This document shows, in pieces, positions 1 to 5,224 of a stretch of 5,224 nucleotides of DNA; within the stretch, counting starts at the first letter, position 1, and the number at the start of each line of letters is the position of its first letter. The DNA comes from JALZAA01 sp046727755 (lineage in GTDB: Bacteria; Actinomycetota; Acidimicrobiia; IMCC26256; JACDBD01). The position numbers and the translations under genes are program-made. Under the pieces are notes generated by a model. It did not search any database and was not told the origin of the DNA. It worked only from the letters and a program-made list of their open reading frames with translations. The stretch lies in the NCBI GenBank assembly GCA_046727755.1, contig JBKPDG010000017.1, positions 1-5,224 on the forward strand, written 5' to 3'.

Positions 1-42
1 GCGGCGATGACTTTCACCTCGCGGTCAGAGTAGAACCAGCCC
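1..42. other. Left-edge leader before the DUF1214 gene; no gene can be fixed
   Basis: These 42 bases precede the first complete gene. On the + strand the frame of that gene has a TAG at 31-33, so the gene cannot start further upstream; the ten codons before the TAG could be the tail of an upstream gene, but the stretch is too short to judge. On the - strand an ATG at 44-42 opens a frame (MGWFYSDREVKVIA) that runs off the edge with mostly G/C third positions, so it could be the start of a divergent gene. A weak -10-like TAGAAC at 31-36 lies seven bases from the ATG at 43, with a -35-like ATGACT at 7-12, which would allow leaderless transcription of the + strand gene. All three readings are tentative and partly exclude each other. 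Confidence 0.25.
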
Positions 43-1113
43 ATGAATCCCAACGACTTTCAGACGAGCGCCGTGTTCCGCGAGCTCGTCGACGAGGTGC
101 GCGGGCTCGAGTCCAAGCTCTTCGACGGTCCCAACGCGCCCCCTGACGAACAGTCGGTGCTCGAGGGGTACAAGTGGATCTTCTCGATCCTGCAGGTCGC
201 GTTCGACGCCTACGTGTGGGCCGACACGGCGAACCCGCGCTTCGTCGACATCGTGGGGCCGTACAAGAAGTGGGGCGGCGACAATGCCGACGCCTTCTAC
301 CAGTACGCCCCGATCGACCCCCGCCGCACGTACCGGGTGCGGGGAAAGCGGGGCGACAGCGTCTATCTCTCCCTGACGGTCTACGGCGGTCCCGACGACG
401 GCCACTACTCGGAACGGATCGTCGGCACCGTGAACGACCGCATGCTCGACATCGCCCCCGACGGCACGTTCGAGCTCGTCCTCAGCCCGGAGCCGCACGA
501 CGGCACGTGGCTGAAGCTCGAGCCCGACGCCGTGTGCGCGATCACCCGCGACTACCTCGACGACCCGGTCCACGACCGGCGGGTCGAGTGGCACATCGAG
601 TCCGTCGACCCGCCGGAGACCTACCGCCTCGACGACGCCGATCTCGCCCGCCGCTTCCGTGCCGCGGTGACGTGGCTGCGCGACCAGGCCACCATCGTCC
701 CGCTGGCCCTCGGCGACCCCAATACGGTCGACGAGCCCTACCCGGTCCCGCAGCAGACCTTCGGATGGGCGGCCGGCGACGCCGCGTACGCCATGGGCAG
801 CTTCGACCTCGCCGACGACGAGGCGCTCGTCATCGAGGGTCGCTCACCGGAGTGCGCCTTCTGGAACGTGTGCCTCTGGAACCAGTTCCTGCACACGTAC
901 AACTACGACTACGACCGCGTGACCATCAATGGCGCGCAGGTGCAGTACCTGCCGGACGGGTCGTGGACGATCGTGGTCGCCCATCGTGATCCGGGGCAGC
1001 CGAACTGGATCTCACCGCAAGGCCACCCCCGTGGGCGCATCTGGTTCCGCTGGTTCTACCCGTCCGAGACGCCCGCTCGGCCGACGACGCGTGTCGTCAA
1101 GATCCCGGGCTGA
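43..1113 (+). CDS. DUF1214 domain-containing protein
   Basis: This is a complete 356-residue protein of the DUF1214 family, whose biochemical role is not established. The DUF1214 signature is in the C-terminal third: an aromatic-rich strand region with ECAFWNVCLWNQF near residues 270-282, DGSWTIVVAHRDPG near 305-318, NW at 321-322 and RGRIWFRWFYP at 330-340, followed by a short PTTRVVKIPG tail. This matches the usual 'DG-t-ivv ... NW ... f-lr-ywP' pattern of the domain. The N-terminal half (a helical stretch at about 10-60, then beta-rich sequence with YRVRGKRGDSVYLSLTVYGG) has no motif I can name. No signal peptide or membrane segment is evident, so it is probably cytosolic. An in-frame TAG at 31-33 makes ATG 43 the earliest start; there is no good Shine-Dalgarno site. 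Its 3' end overlaps the convergent methyltransferase by 17 bases. In actinobacteria such proteins often occur near lipid or sulfotransferase genes, but no function should be assigned. Confidence 0.9.
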   Translation: MNPNDFQTSAVFRELVDEVRGLESKLFDGPNAPPDEQSVLEGYKWIFSILQVAFDAYVWADTANPRFVDIVGPYKKWGGDNADAFYQYAPIDPRRTYRVRGKRGDSVYLSLTVYGGPDDGHYSERIVGTVNDRMLDIAPDGTFELVLSPEPHDGTWLKLEPDAVCAITRDYLDDPVHDRRVEWHIESVDPPETYRLDDADLARRFRAAVTWLRDQATIVPLALGDPNTVDEPYPVPQQTFGWAAGDAAYAMGSFDLADDEALVIEGRSPECAFWNVCLWNQFLHTYNYDYDRVTINGAQVQYLPDGSWTIVVAHRDPGQPNWISPQGHPRGRIWFRWFYPSETPARPTTRVVKIPG

Positions 1114-1729
1114 CGCCGAGGACGCACACGACCGCGGTCGGCTTCAACGGGAGTGTCTCGACGCGCACGTCGGTGAAGCCGGCCGCCGCGAAGTGCCCGG
1201 CGATCTCCTCGCCGGCGCGCGCCGCGGTCTCGTCGGTCGAGCCCGGGGCACGAGGCTGGAACGCAATCGCGACCTGCCCGCCCGGGCGCAGGAGGCTGCG
1301 CAGCTCCTTCAGCCGCGCGACCGGGTCGTCCCAGAACATCAGCGAGTTGACGGCGAGAATCTTGTCGAACGGCTCGTCGAACGCAGGGAGCCGTTCCGCG
1401 TTGCCGAGCTGCAGGTCGACGCGTCCGTCGCGGACGGCGGCCGCGTTGCGGCGCGAAGCCTGGCGGACCATCAGCTCCGAGTGATCGACGCCGACCACCC
1501 GACCGCGGGTGGCGCGACGTGCCAGCTCGCCGATCGCGATCCCGGGACCGAAGCCGATCTCGAGCACACGATCATCGGGCTGCACGTCGAGGAGCCCGAC
1601 CGCCCACACGTTGCGCTTGCGGTTCGACCCCCGGTGCGCCATGACCCAGCCCGCCGCCCGGCCACCGACACCATGCGGCCGGGAGAACTGTCGCACCAGT
1701 CCCCGGAACGTTCTCTGCTTGAGTCCCAT
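1097..1729 (-). CDS. Class I SAM-dependent methyltransferase
   Basis: The 210-residue product has a Rossmann-type class I methyltransferase fold. Counting from ATG 1729, motif I is VLEIGFGPG (55-63), the SAM-binding glycine loop. The acidic residue ending strand 2 is D82 in VVGVDHS, GNAERLPAFDEPFD (109-122) is the motif II/III region, and LLRPGGQVAIAF (146-157) is the post-motif III segment. The N-terminal part (FRGLVRQFSRPHGVGGRAAGWVMAHR) is the short helical cap common in small uncharacterised methyltransferases of this type. The substrate cannot be read from the sequence. A longer reading from GTG 1756 adds nine residues (MYLKCLAHA), but that start lies inside the inverted repeat. I prefer ATG 1729 because the homologous-looking region begins there and a promoter places the transcription start exactly on it. 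The gene is divergent from merR and is probably controlled by it. Its last 17 bases overlap the end of the DUF1214 gene. Confidence 0.9.
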   Translation of the reverse strand: MGLKQRTFRGLVRQFSRPHGVGGRAAGWVMAHRGSNRKRNVWAVGLLDVQPDDRVLEIGFGPGIAIGELARRATRGRVVGVDHSELMVRQASRRNAAAVRDGRVDLQLGNAERLPAFDEPFDKILAVNSLMFWDDPVARLKELRSLLRPGGQVAIAFQPRAPGSTDETAARAGEEIAGHFAAAGFTDVRVETLPLKPTAVVCVLGVSPGS

Positions 1730-1735
1730 GGCGTG

Positions 1736-1766
1736 AGCCAAGCACTTCAAGTACACTTGAAGTCAA
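1736..1766 (-). promoter_or_regulatory. Candidate MerR-type promoter of the methyltransferase gene
   Basis: Read on the - strand, TTGACT (1766-1761) matches the -35 consensus in five of six bases. A weak -10-like TTGGCT (1741-1736) follows after a 19-base spacer. A 19-base spacer filled by an inverted repeat is the known layout of promoters that MerR-family activators untwist. Counting seven bases on from the -10 puts the transcription start at 1729, the A of the methyltransferase ATG, so the transcript would be leaderless. The -10 matches poorly (first and last T only), which would suit an activator-dependent promoter. This is inference from spacing and was not measured. Confidence 0.45.
1744..1763. 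promoter_or_regulatory. SoxR/MerR-like operator, 9-bp inverted repeat
   Basis: The arms ACTTCAAGT (1744-1752) and ACTTGAAGT (1755-1763) are exact inverted copies separated by AC. The core CAAGT..ACTTG is the same as in the E. coli soxS operator (CCTCAAGTTAACTTGAGG), a classical MerR-family site. The repeat lies in the only sizeable gap of the window, between divergent merR and methyltransferase genes, which is where a MerR protein usually binds its own and its target promoter. A second, overlapping imperfect repeat, CTTGA-AG-TCAAG (1756-1767), shares the right arm and contains the -35 of the - strand promoter. Binding by the adjacent regulator is inferred. Confidence 0.75.
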
Positions 1767-1778
1767 GGGGGTGGGGGA
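1767..1778 (+). promoter_or_regulatory. G-rich ribosome binding region of merR
   Basis: The run GGGGGTGGGGGA ends three bases before ATG 1782. Its upstream part, AAGGGGG (1765-1771), resembles a Shine-Dalgarno site at about ten bases from the start, which supports ATG 1782 as the merR start. No convincing -10/-35 pair for the + strand could be fixed; TACACT at 1752-1757 inside the operator is a possible -10, but it has no good -35 partner. Confidence 0.4.
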
Positions 1779-1781
1779 TCA

Positions 1782-2207
1782 ATGGCAGACGAGCAGCTGA
1801 CCATCGGCGAGCTGGCGCGGCGGACCGGAGCGGCGCCCTCCGCGCTCCGGTACTACGAGGAGATCGGGCTCCTCTCGCCGCCGGCCCGGGTGTCGGGCCG
1901 GCGGCGGTACGGGCCCGACGCGGTGGACGCCGTCGGCGCGATCCTCTTTCTCGCCGACGTCGGGTTCACGCTCGCCGAGATCGAGCAGCTGATGGCCGCG
2001 CGCGCGACCGACCCGAGTAGCTGGCGAGATCTCGCGCGGCGCAAGCTCGCCGAGCTCGACGAGCGCATCGCCGAGGCGCAAGCCGCCCGCGTAGCCGTCG
2101 AGCATGCACTGGCGTGCCCGCACGACGACATCGTCACGTGCCCGAACTTCCAGGAGGTCGTGCGCCTGCGGCTCGCGGGCAAGCCGCTCCAGGACGCGCA
2201 CACGTGA
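1782..2207 (+). CDS. MerR-family transcriptional regulator
   Basis: This 141-residue DNA-binding regulator has the standard MerR layout. The N-terminal helix-turn-helix is LTIGELARRTGAAPSALRYYEEIGLL (6-31), followed by the wing PPARVSGRRRYGPDAV (33-48), a second helical pair DVGFTLAEIEQLM (59-71) and a long dimerisation helix at about 80-110. The C-terminal effector region is short and carries C112, H114 and C120 in ACPHDDIVTCPNF. This is not the four-cysteine CX2CXCX5C cluster of SoxR. Two cysteines and a histidine could bind a metal or act as a thiol switch, but this cannot be decided here. The gene is preceded by a SoxR-like inverted repeat shared with the divergent methyltransferase and is followed after 28 bases by an alpha/beta hydrolase on the same strand. 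It most likely controls both directions, including itself. The coding sequence contains two perfect GC-rich inverted repeats. Confidence 0.93.
   Translation: MADEQLTIGELARRTGAAPSALRYYEEIGLLSPPARVSGRRRYGPDAVDAVGAILFLADVGFTLAEIEQLMAARATDPSSWRDLARRKLAELDERIAEAQAARVAVEHALACPHDDIVTCPNFQEVVRLRLAGKPLQDAHT
1824..1851. repeat. Perfect 9-bp inverted repeat inside merR
   Basis: The arms ACCGGAGCG (1824-1832) and CGCTCCGGT (1843-1851) are exact inverted copies with a 10-base loop. They lie in the codons of the helix-turn-helix (TGAAPSALRY). The mRNA could fold into a stable stem close to the merR start. There is no U-tract, so it is not a standard terminator. It may be only a by-product of GC-rich codons. 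Confidence 0.6.
1876..1906. repeat. Perfect 13-bp GC-only inverted repeat inside merR
   Basis: The arms CGCCGCCGGCCCG (1876-1888) and CGGGCCGGCGGCG (1894-1906) are exact inverted copies around the 5-base loop GGTGT. All 26 arm bases are G or C, so the RNA or DNA hairpin should be very stable. It lies in the codons of the wing (PPARVSGRRR), which is conserved in protein sequence. That explains the arginine and glycine codons but not the exact match of the two arms. No U-tract follows. A role in attenuating the merR-hydrolase transcript is possible but not shown. Confidence 0.75.
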
Positions 2208-2235
2208 CGACCCCGCGCAGGCCAGACTGACCGCG

Positions 2236-3033
2236 GTGCCGAAGATTCGAGGCGTCGACATCGCGATCCGTGACGAGGGCGAAGGCCTGCCGTTCTTCTG
2301 GGCCCACGGCCTCGTCAGCAGCATGGAGGAAGAAGACCGGTTCATCGTCATGGACTTCGCGCGACTCGCCCGCACCCACCGCGTCATCCGATGGGACGCG
2401 CGCGGCCACGGGCTGTCGGGAGGCGCGCCTGTGCCCGACGACTATCGCTGGAACAACCTCGGGCGGGACCTCATCGCGCTCGCCGACGAGCTCGGCGTCG
2501 ACCGGTTCGTCGCCGGCGGCGTCTCGATGGGTGCCGCCACCGCCCTGCATGCTGCGATCCAAGCGCCACGTCGGGTCGTGGGGCTCGTGCTCATGCTCGC
2601 GCCGACTGCGTACGAGACCCGCGAGGAGCAGGCCGACCTGTACCGCGCCGGCGCCGTGCTCATCGACCGACTGGGTCTCGAGTCCTACCTCGAACAGCTC
2701 CGGAACCTGCCCGCGCCCCAGATCCTCGCCGACTTCGGCGACCGGTTCACCCCTGAGCCCCGCGTCTCCGAAGCGCTCATGCCGTCGGTGCTACGCGGCG
2801 CGGCGAACAGCGACCTCCCGCCGGAGAACGCGGTACGCGCCGTCGCCGCGCCGGCGCTCCTGCTTCCCTGGGTTGGTGACCCGGGCCACCCGATGTCGAC
2901 GTCCGAGCGTCTGCTCGAGCTGCTCCCGAACGTCCAGATCCACGTCGCCCATCACCTGCGCGACGTGGGCACGTGGACCGACCGCATCAACGCCTTCCTC
3001 GACCCGCCTGCCGCCGAGACGAGCAGCGCCTAG
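2236..3033 (+). CDS. Alpha/beta hydrolase fold protein
   Basis: The 265-residue product is a soluble alpha/beta hydrolase. Oxyanion-loop sequence WAHGL is at 22-26, RWDARGHGLSG at 52-62 is the typical post-strand 4 segment, and the nucleophile elbow is GGVSMG with S97. The likely acid is D215 in WVGDPGHP, and the catalytic histidine is probably H239 or H240 in VAHHLRD. A cap region fills about 128-200. The family covers esterases, lactonases, epoxide and C-C bond hydrolases and haloperoxidase-like enzymes, so the substrate is unknown. I chose GTG 2236 because VPKIRGVDIAIRDEGEG is the usual N-terminal strand; the open frame extends back into merR, but that part is low-complexity arginine/serine-rich sequence of no recognisable fold. 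The gene follows merR by 28 bases and is probably co-transcribed. Its TAG stop is interlocked with the TAG of the convergent PNPOx gene in one CTAG. Confidence 0.9.
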   Translation: MPKIRGVDIAIRDEGEGLPFFWAHGLVSSMEEEDRFIVMDFARLARTHRVIRWDARGHGLSGGAPVPDDYRWNNLGRDLIALADELGVDRFVAGGVSMGAATALHAAIQAPRRVVGLVLMLAPTAYETREEQADLYRAGAVLIDRLGLESYLEQLRNLPAPQILADFGDRFTPEPRVSEALMPSVLRGAANSDLPPENAVRAVAAPALLLPWVGDPGHPMSTSERLLELLPNVQIHVAHHLRDVGTWTDRINAFLDPPAAETSSA

Positions 3034-3509
3034 CCGGCCGCCCTCCAGATTGTGTGCTGCGGGTGCGGGTCACCGTGGCCGGTGGTGCGCGTCAACATGC
3101 ATCGCTCGATTCGGAACTCGACGGGATCTTGCTCGTCGAAACCGGGGGGCGGCGTGTCCCAGCTCCGCTCCTCGAGGAACTGGCGTGCGACCTTGTCGCG
3201 CACCGCGGCGTCGTCCGGGACTTCAGCCTGTCCTGTGATATAGAAGGCGTCCTCATTGTCCGCGCACGGGAACGAATGCATCGCGTACCGACCGTCGCGC
3301 GCAAGGTCGTCCAGCTTCGGCGACGGAATGAGCATCGCGTAGATCCCGGCGTCGGTGATCACGGGGCACATCGGGTGGACGCGTGGCCCGCCGTCGACGC
3401 GGACGGTGCCGAGGAACCCGAGTCCCACGCCGCCGAACTGGTAGAAGAGCGATTGACCGGCGTCGGCGAGGTCGGGACGGGTCTCGCGGAACTCCGTCCA
3501 CGTCAGCAT
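3030..3509 (-). CDS. Pyridoxamine 5'-phosphate oxidase-fold (split barrel) protein
   Basis: This complete 159-residue protein belongs to the PNPOx-like split beta-barrel superfamily, whose members bind FMN, F420 or haem. Seen in the sequence: GFLGTVRVDGGPRVHPMCPVI (31-51), the paired first strands with the typical 'g-p-vhPm-pv' turn; GIYAMLIPSPKLDDLARDGRYAMHSF (55-80), where K65 and R74 fall at the usual cofactor-phosphate contact region; and AFYITGQAEV (88-97), the third barrel strand. The C-terminal part, VEFRIERCMLTRTTG, is a closing strand. It is the size of the small single-domain members, and true pyridoxamine phosphate oxidase activity is unlikely; a flavin- or F420-dependent reductase or a cofactor-binding protein is more probable in an actinobacterium. 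It lies 10 bases after the sulfotransferase on the same strand and is likely the last gene of that operon. No clear Shine-Dalgarno site precedes ATG 3509. Confidence 0.88.
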   Translation of the reverse strand: MLTWTEFRETRPDLADAGQSLFYQFGGVGLGFLGTVRVDGGPRVHPMCPVITDAGIYAMLIPSPKLDDLARDGRYAMHSFPCADNEDAFYITGQAEVPDDAAVRDKVARQFLEERSWDTPPPGFDEQDPVEFRIERCMLTRTTGHGDPHPQHTIWRAAG

Positions 3510-3519
3510 CGCCAGGACT

Positions 3520-4788
3520 CTACGACTCTTGCGTGACCCCGAAGCGGTCGGTGTAGAACCGCAGCGCTTCGCGACGCTCGGCGGGGTCGAGGCCGAAATC
3601 GGCGAGGTCGTAGACGATGCCGCCGAACTTGCCGCGCGGATGGTCGTCCATGAACTCCTGCATCGCGGCGCGGGCGCCGGCGGTCATGGGTTGGCCGGCC
3701 AGTTCGTAGATGCGCTCGACCATGGCGACGTCGTCGGCCATGAACTCGTCGAACGGGACGTCGATCGACTGGTCGGCGGGGAGCACGTCGCGCTCATCGG
3801 CGCACGCCCGGAGCATGCGCTCGATGCGATCGGCCCAGTAGCCACCGATGTACTTCGGGTCGACGCGCTCGTGGCTCAGCCGGGCCGTGTAGGTGATCAT
3901 CGTCGCCACCGACGTCGTCACCGAGACCGGGTCGCGGTGGGTGACGACGAAGGTCGCGTCGGGGAACGTCTTGCGCAGGACCGGGAACTGCTCGATGTGC
4001 TGGGGCGACTTGAGCACCCACCGCTCGCCGCCGCGCAGCCACTGGAGCACCTTGAGCACGGTGCGCATGTACTCGTAGTGCGGGGTCTGGTCGTGGGCGA
4101 GGTAGTAGTCGCGCCAGCTGGGCATGGCCGACGTCGTCTCGAACAGCATCGTCGAGAAGTCGATGGCGAGGAGCTGGATCTCCTCGTGGACGTGGTCGAC
4201 GGTCATCTCGTGCATGCGCTTGAAGTACGGCATCGACGTGTTGACGAACTCGAGTGCGACCTCGGTGCGGGCGATGCGCGGGTCGGGCTCGCCCGGCGCC
4301 GGCTGCTCCGATTCGGGAAGCACCGGCTCGAGGCTTTCCCAGTACGGCAGCGACCGCAGCGCGGGGTCGGCCGCCATGAGGTTGTGGAGGTGCGTGGTGC
4401 CGGTGCGGGGGAGGCCGCACACGATGATCGGGGCTTCGATGCGCACGTCGTGGATCTCGGGGTGGCGGCGCAACAGGTCCTGGATCAGCAACCGGTTCGA
4501 GAGGAGCTGGACGAGCAGCGCGTGGTTGCTGACTACGCCGGGTCCGCTCAGGCCCGCTTCGCTGCGTAGAGCGGTGCAGAGCACGGCGAGCGGCTTGCGG
4601 AATCCGTCGTCGCCGAAGTCCGACAGGCCCGTCTTGGCGGTAGCTCCTTCCATGAGCGCGTCGGGCTCGAGGCGCACGCCCTCCGCCATGGCGGCCATGG
4701 CGGTGAGGATCTCGGTGGTCTCGGGGGAGAACCGGGGGTGGGCGAGGTCGTCGATGCGGACGGGCGCCGGCCGCGCCCCGACCGTCAC
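3520..4788 (-). CDS. PAPS-type sulfotransferase family protein
   Basis: The 422-residue protein matches the bacterial sulfotransferase family (Sulfotransfer_3-like), which moves a sulfuryl group from PAPS to a hydroxyl or amine of a small molecule or lipid. The 5'-phosphosulfate loop is IIVCGLPRTGTTHLHNLM (121-138), with R128 and T129-T132. The 3'-phosphate motif is FVVTHRDPVSVTTS (280-293), with R285 and S289. WVLKSPQH (257-264) and the C-terminal HPRGKFGGIVYDLADFGLDP segment are also typical. The N-terminal VRIDDLAHPRFSPE is usual for this actinobacterial subgroup, which supports the GTG start at 4788. GGGAG (4802-4798) lies nine bases upstream as a Shine-Dalgarno site within the end of the previous gene. 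The amidohydrolase stop is four bases upstream and the PNPOx gene begins ten bases downstream, so translation of the three is probably coupled. The acceptor substrate is not evident. Confidence 0.92.
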   Translation of the reverse strand: MTVGARPAPVRIDDLAHPRFSPETTEILTAMAAMAEGVRLEPDALMEGATAKTGLSDFGDDGFRKPLAVLCTALRSEAGLSGPGVVSNHALLVQLLSNRLLIQDLLRRHPEIHDVRIEAPIIVCGLPRTGTTHLHNLMAADPALRSLPYWESLEPVLPESEQPAPGEPDPRIARTEVALEFVNTSMPYFKRMHEMTVDHVHEEIQLLAIDFSTMLFETTSAMPSWRDYYLAHDQTPHYEYMRTVLKVLQWLRGGERWVLKSPQHIEQFPVLRKTFPDATFVVTHRDPVSVTTSVATMITYTARLSHERVDPKYIGGYWADRIERMLRACADERDVLPADQSIDVPFDEFMADDVAMVERIYELAGQPMTAGARAAMQEFMDDHPRGKFGGIVYDLADFGLDPAERREALRFYTDRFGVTQES

Positions 4789-4792
4789 CGGA

Positions 4793-5224
4793 TCAGGCTC
4801 CCGCCGGCACCGGCACCGTGCGCGTGTCGCGTCCCGAGCGCAGCACCGTGCCCGGGAGGTCGCCGGTGGTCGTGCCGTCGACGACGATGGGGCGGCCGTT
4901 CACGAACACGCGCTGTACACCGGTCGAGCCGGCGAACAGCCGCGCTGTGCCGCCGGGCAGGTCCTCGACCAGGCGCACCTCGTCGGCGCCGATGGTCTCG
5001 GGGTCGAACACGACGAGGTCGGCGTGGAAGCCCTCGCGCACCTGACCGCGCTCACGCAGCCCGAACAGCTCGGCCGGCGCCTGCGTGATGAGGTGGATCG
5101 CCTCTTCCATCGGGACGAGCTTCCGACCGCGGATCATGTCGGCGAGGAACACGGTCGTGTACGGCGCGCCGCACATGCGGTCGAGGTGCGCGCCGGCGTC
5201 GGACCCGCCGATCAGCACGTTCGG
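4793..5224 (-). CDS. N-acyl-D-amino-acid deacylase-like amidohydrolase, C-terminal part
   Basis: Only the last 143 residues are inside the window; the frame runs off the right edge with no start. The visible part begins PNVLIGGSDAGAHLDRMCG, where the aspartate of GSDAGAH is the expected metal-site or general-base aspartate of the amidohydrolase barrel. It continues with EEAIHLITQAPAELFGLRERGQVREGFHADLVVFDPETIG, the hallmark end of D-aminoacylase/dihydroorotase-type amidohydrolases (last barrel helix, then return to the small beta-sandwich with 'ADLVVFDP'). VQRVFVNGRPIVVDG closes the sandwich. Family members are about 500-590 residues long and hydrolyse N-acyl-D-amino acids or related amides with zinc; the true substrate here is unknown. 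GTG 5218 is internal and not the start. The stop is four bases before the sulfotransferase start, so this is an upstream gene of the same operon. Confidence 0.88.
   Translation of the reverse strand, partial: PNVLIGGSDAGAHLDRMCGAPYTTVFLADMIRGRKLVPMEEAIHLITQAPAELFGLRERGQVREGFHADLVVFDPETIGADEVRLVEDLPGGTARLFAGSTGVQRVFVNGRPIVVDGTTTGDLPGTVLRSGRDTRTVPVPAGA
4798..4802 (-). promoter_or_regulatory. Shine-Dalgarno site of the sulfotransferase
   Basis: GGGAG on the - strand lies nine bases before the GTG at 4788 and within the last codons of the amidohydrolase. It decides the GTG start and suggests translational coupling of the two genes. Confidence 0.55.

Noticed and set aside
25..594. 189-codon - strand open frame in the DUF1214 gene
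   Set aside because: It is a mirror of the GC-rich coding strand; the + strand frame carries the DUF1214 motifs.
1083..1098. GACGAC-gcgt-GTCGTC hairpin near the end of the DUF1214 gene as a terminator
   Set aside because: The stem is only six pairs, lies within both coding sequences and has no U-tract on either strand.
1129..1140. 12-base perfect palindrome CGACCGCGGTCG in the methyltransferase 3' end
   Set aside because: It is inside coding sequence with no regulator or promoter context, and short palindromes of this kind are frequent in GC-rich DNA.
929..2020. 363-codon + strand open frame across the methyltransferase and merR
   Set aside because: It runs antisense to the methyltransferase and out of frame in merR, is arginine-rich and has no recognisable fold.
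2104..2235. Upstream extension of the alpha/beta hydrolase into merR
   Set aside because: The added residues are arginine/serine/threonine-rich shadow sequence of merR. The recognisable fold begins just after GTG 2236.
3529..4569. 346-codon open frame on the + strand antisense to the sulfotransferase
   Set aside because: Its product is a low-complexity mix of valine, arginine, glycine and histidine with no motif, while the opposite strand encodes a clear PAPS sulfotransferase. Long antisense frames are expected at this GC content.
1..5224. Mobile element, CRISPR array, tRNA/rRNA or a defence system
   Set aside because: No terminal repeats, transposase, integrase, spaced direct repeats, structured RNA or defence-type domains were seen, and base and codon use look uniform across the genes.

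Overview
The window is a tightly packed, strongly GC-rich stretch (G/C dominates third codon positions) from what looks like a free-living actinobacterium-type genome. GTG starts, weak or absent Shine-Dalgarno sites, possible leaderless starts and the gene families present (DUF1214, sulfotransferase, PNPOx-like flavoprotein, D-aminoacylase-type amidohydrolase) fit Actinomycetota such as Acidimicrobiia or mycobacteria-like lineages. That placement is an inference from style and gene content. No marker gene fixes the taxon.

Layout from left to right: (1) a complete + strand gene for a DUF1214 protein (43-1113), preceded by 42 bases in which no gene can be fixed. (2) A - strand class I SAM-dependent methyltransferase (about 1097-1729) that runs towards it and overlaps its 3' end by 17 bases. 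(3) A short divergent control region (1730-1781) with a near-perfect SoxR/MerR-type inverted repeat. (4) A + strand MerR-family regulator (1782-2207), followed after 28 bases by an alpha/beta hydrolase (2236-3033) that is probably in the same transcript. (5) A - strand gene row read from the right edge: the C-terminal part of an N-acyl-D-amino-acid deacylase-like amidohydrolase (4793-5224, cut by the window), a PAPS-type sulfotransferase (3520-4788) and a PNPOx-fold flavin/F420-type protein (3030-3509). These are separated by only 4 and 10 bases, so they form a likely operon.

The most informative part is the divergent merR/methyltransferase region. The inverted repeat lies between a good -35 and a weak -10 with a 19-base spacer, the geometry that MerR activators act on. 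The predicted transcription start falls on the A of the methyltransferase ATG at 1729. This suggests a MerR-controlled leaderless methyltransferase gene and an autoregulated merR-hydrolase pair, possibly a small response to a xenobiotic or metabolite. The merR coding region also holds two perfect GC-rich inverted repeats.

There is almost no intergenic DNA (the longest gap is about 52 bases). I see no tRNA, rRNA, CRISPR, insertion sequence or phage feature. I found no clear evidence of a wholly new system. The regulatory unit is the best lead.
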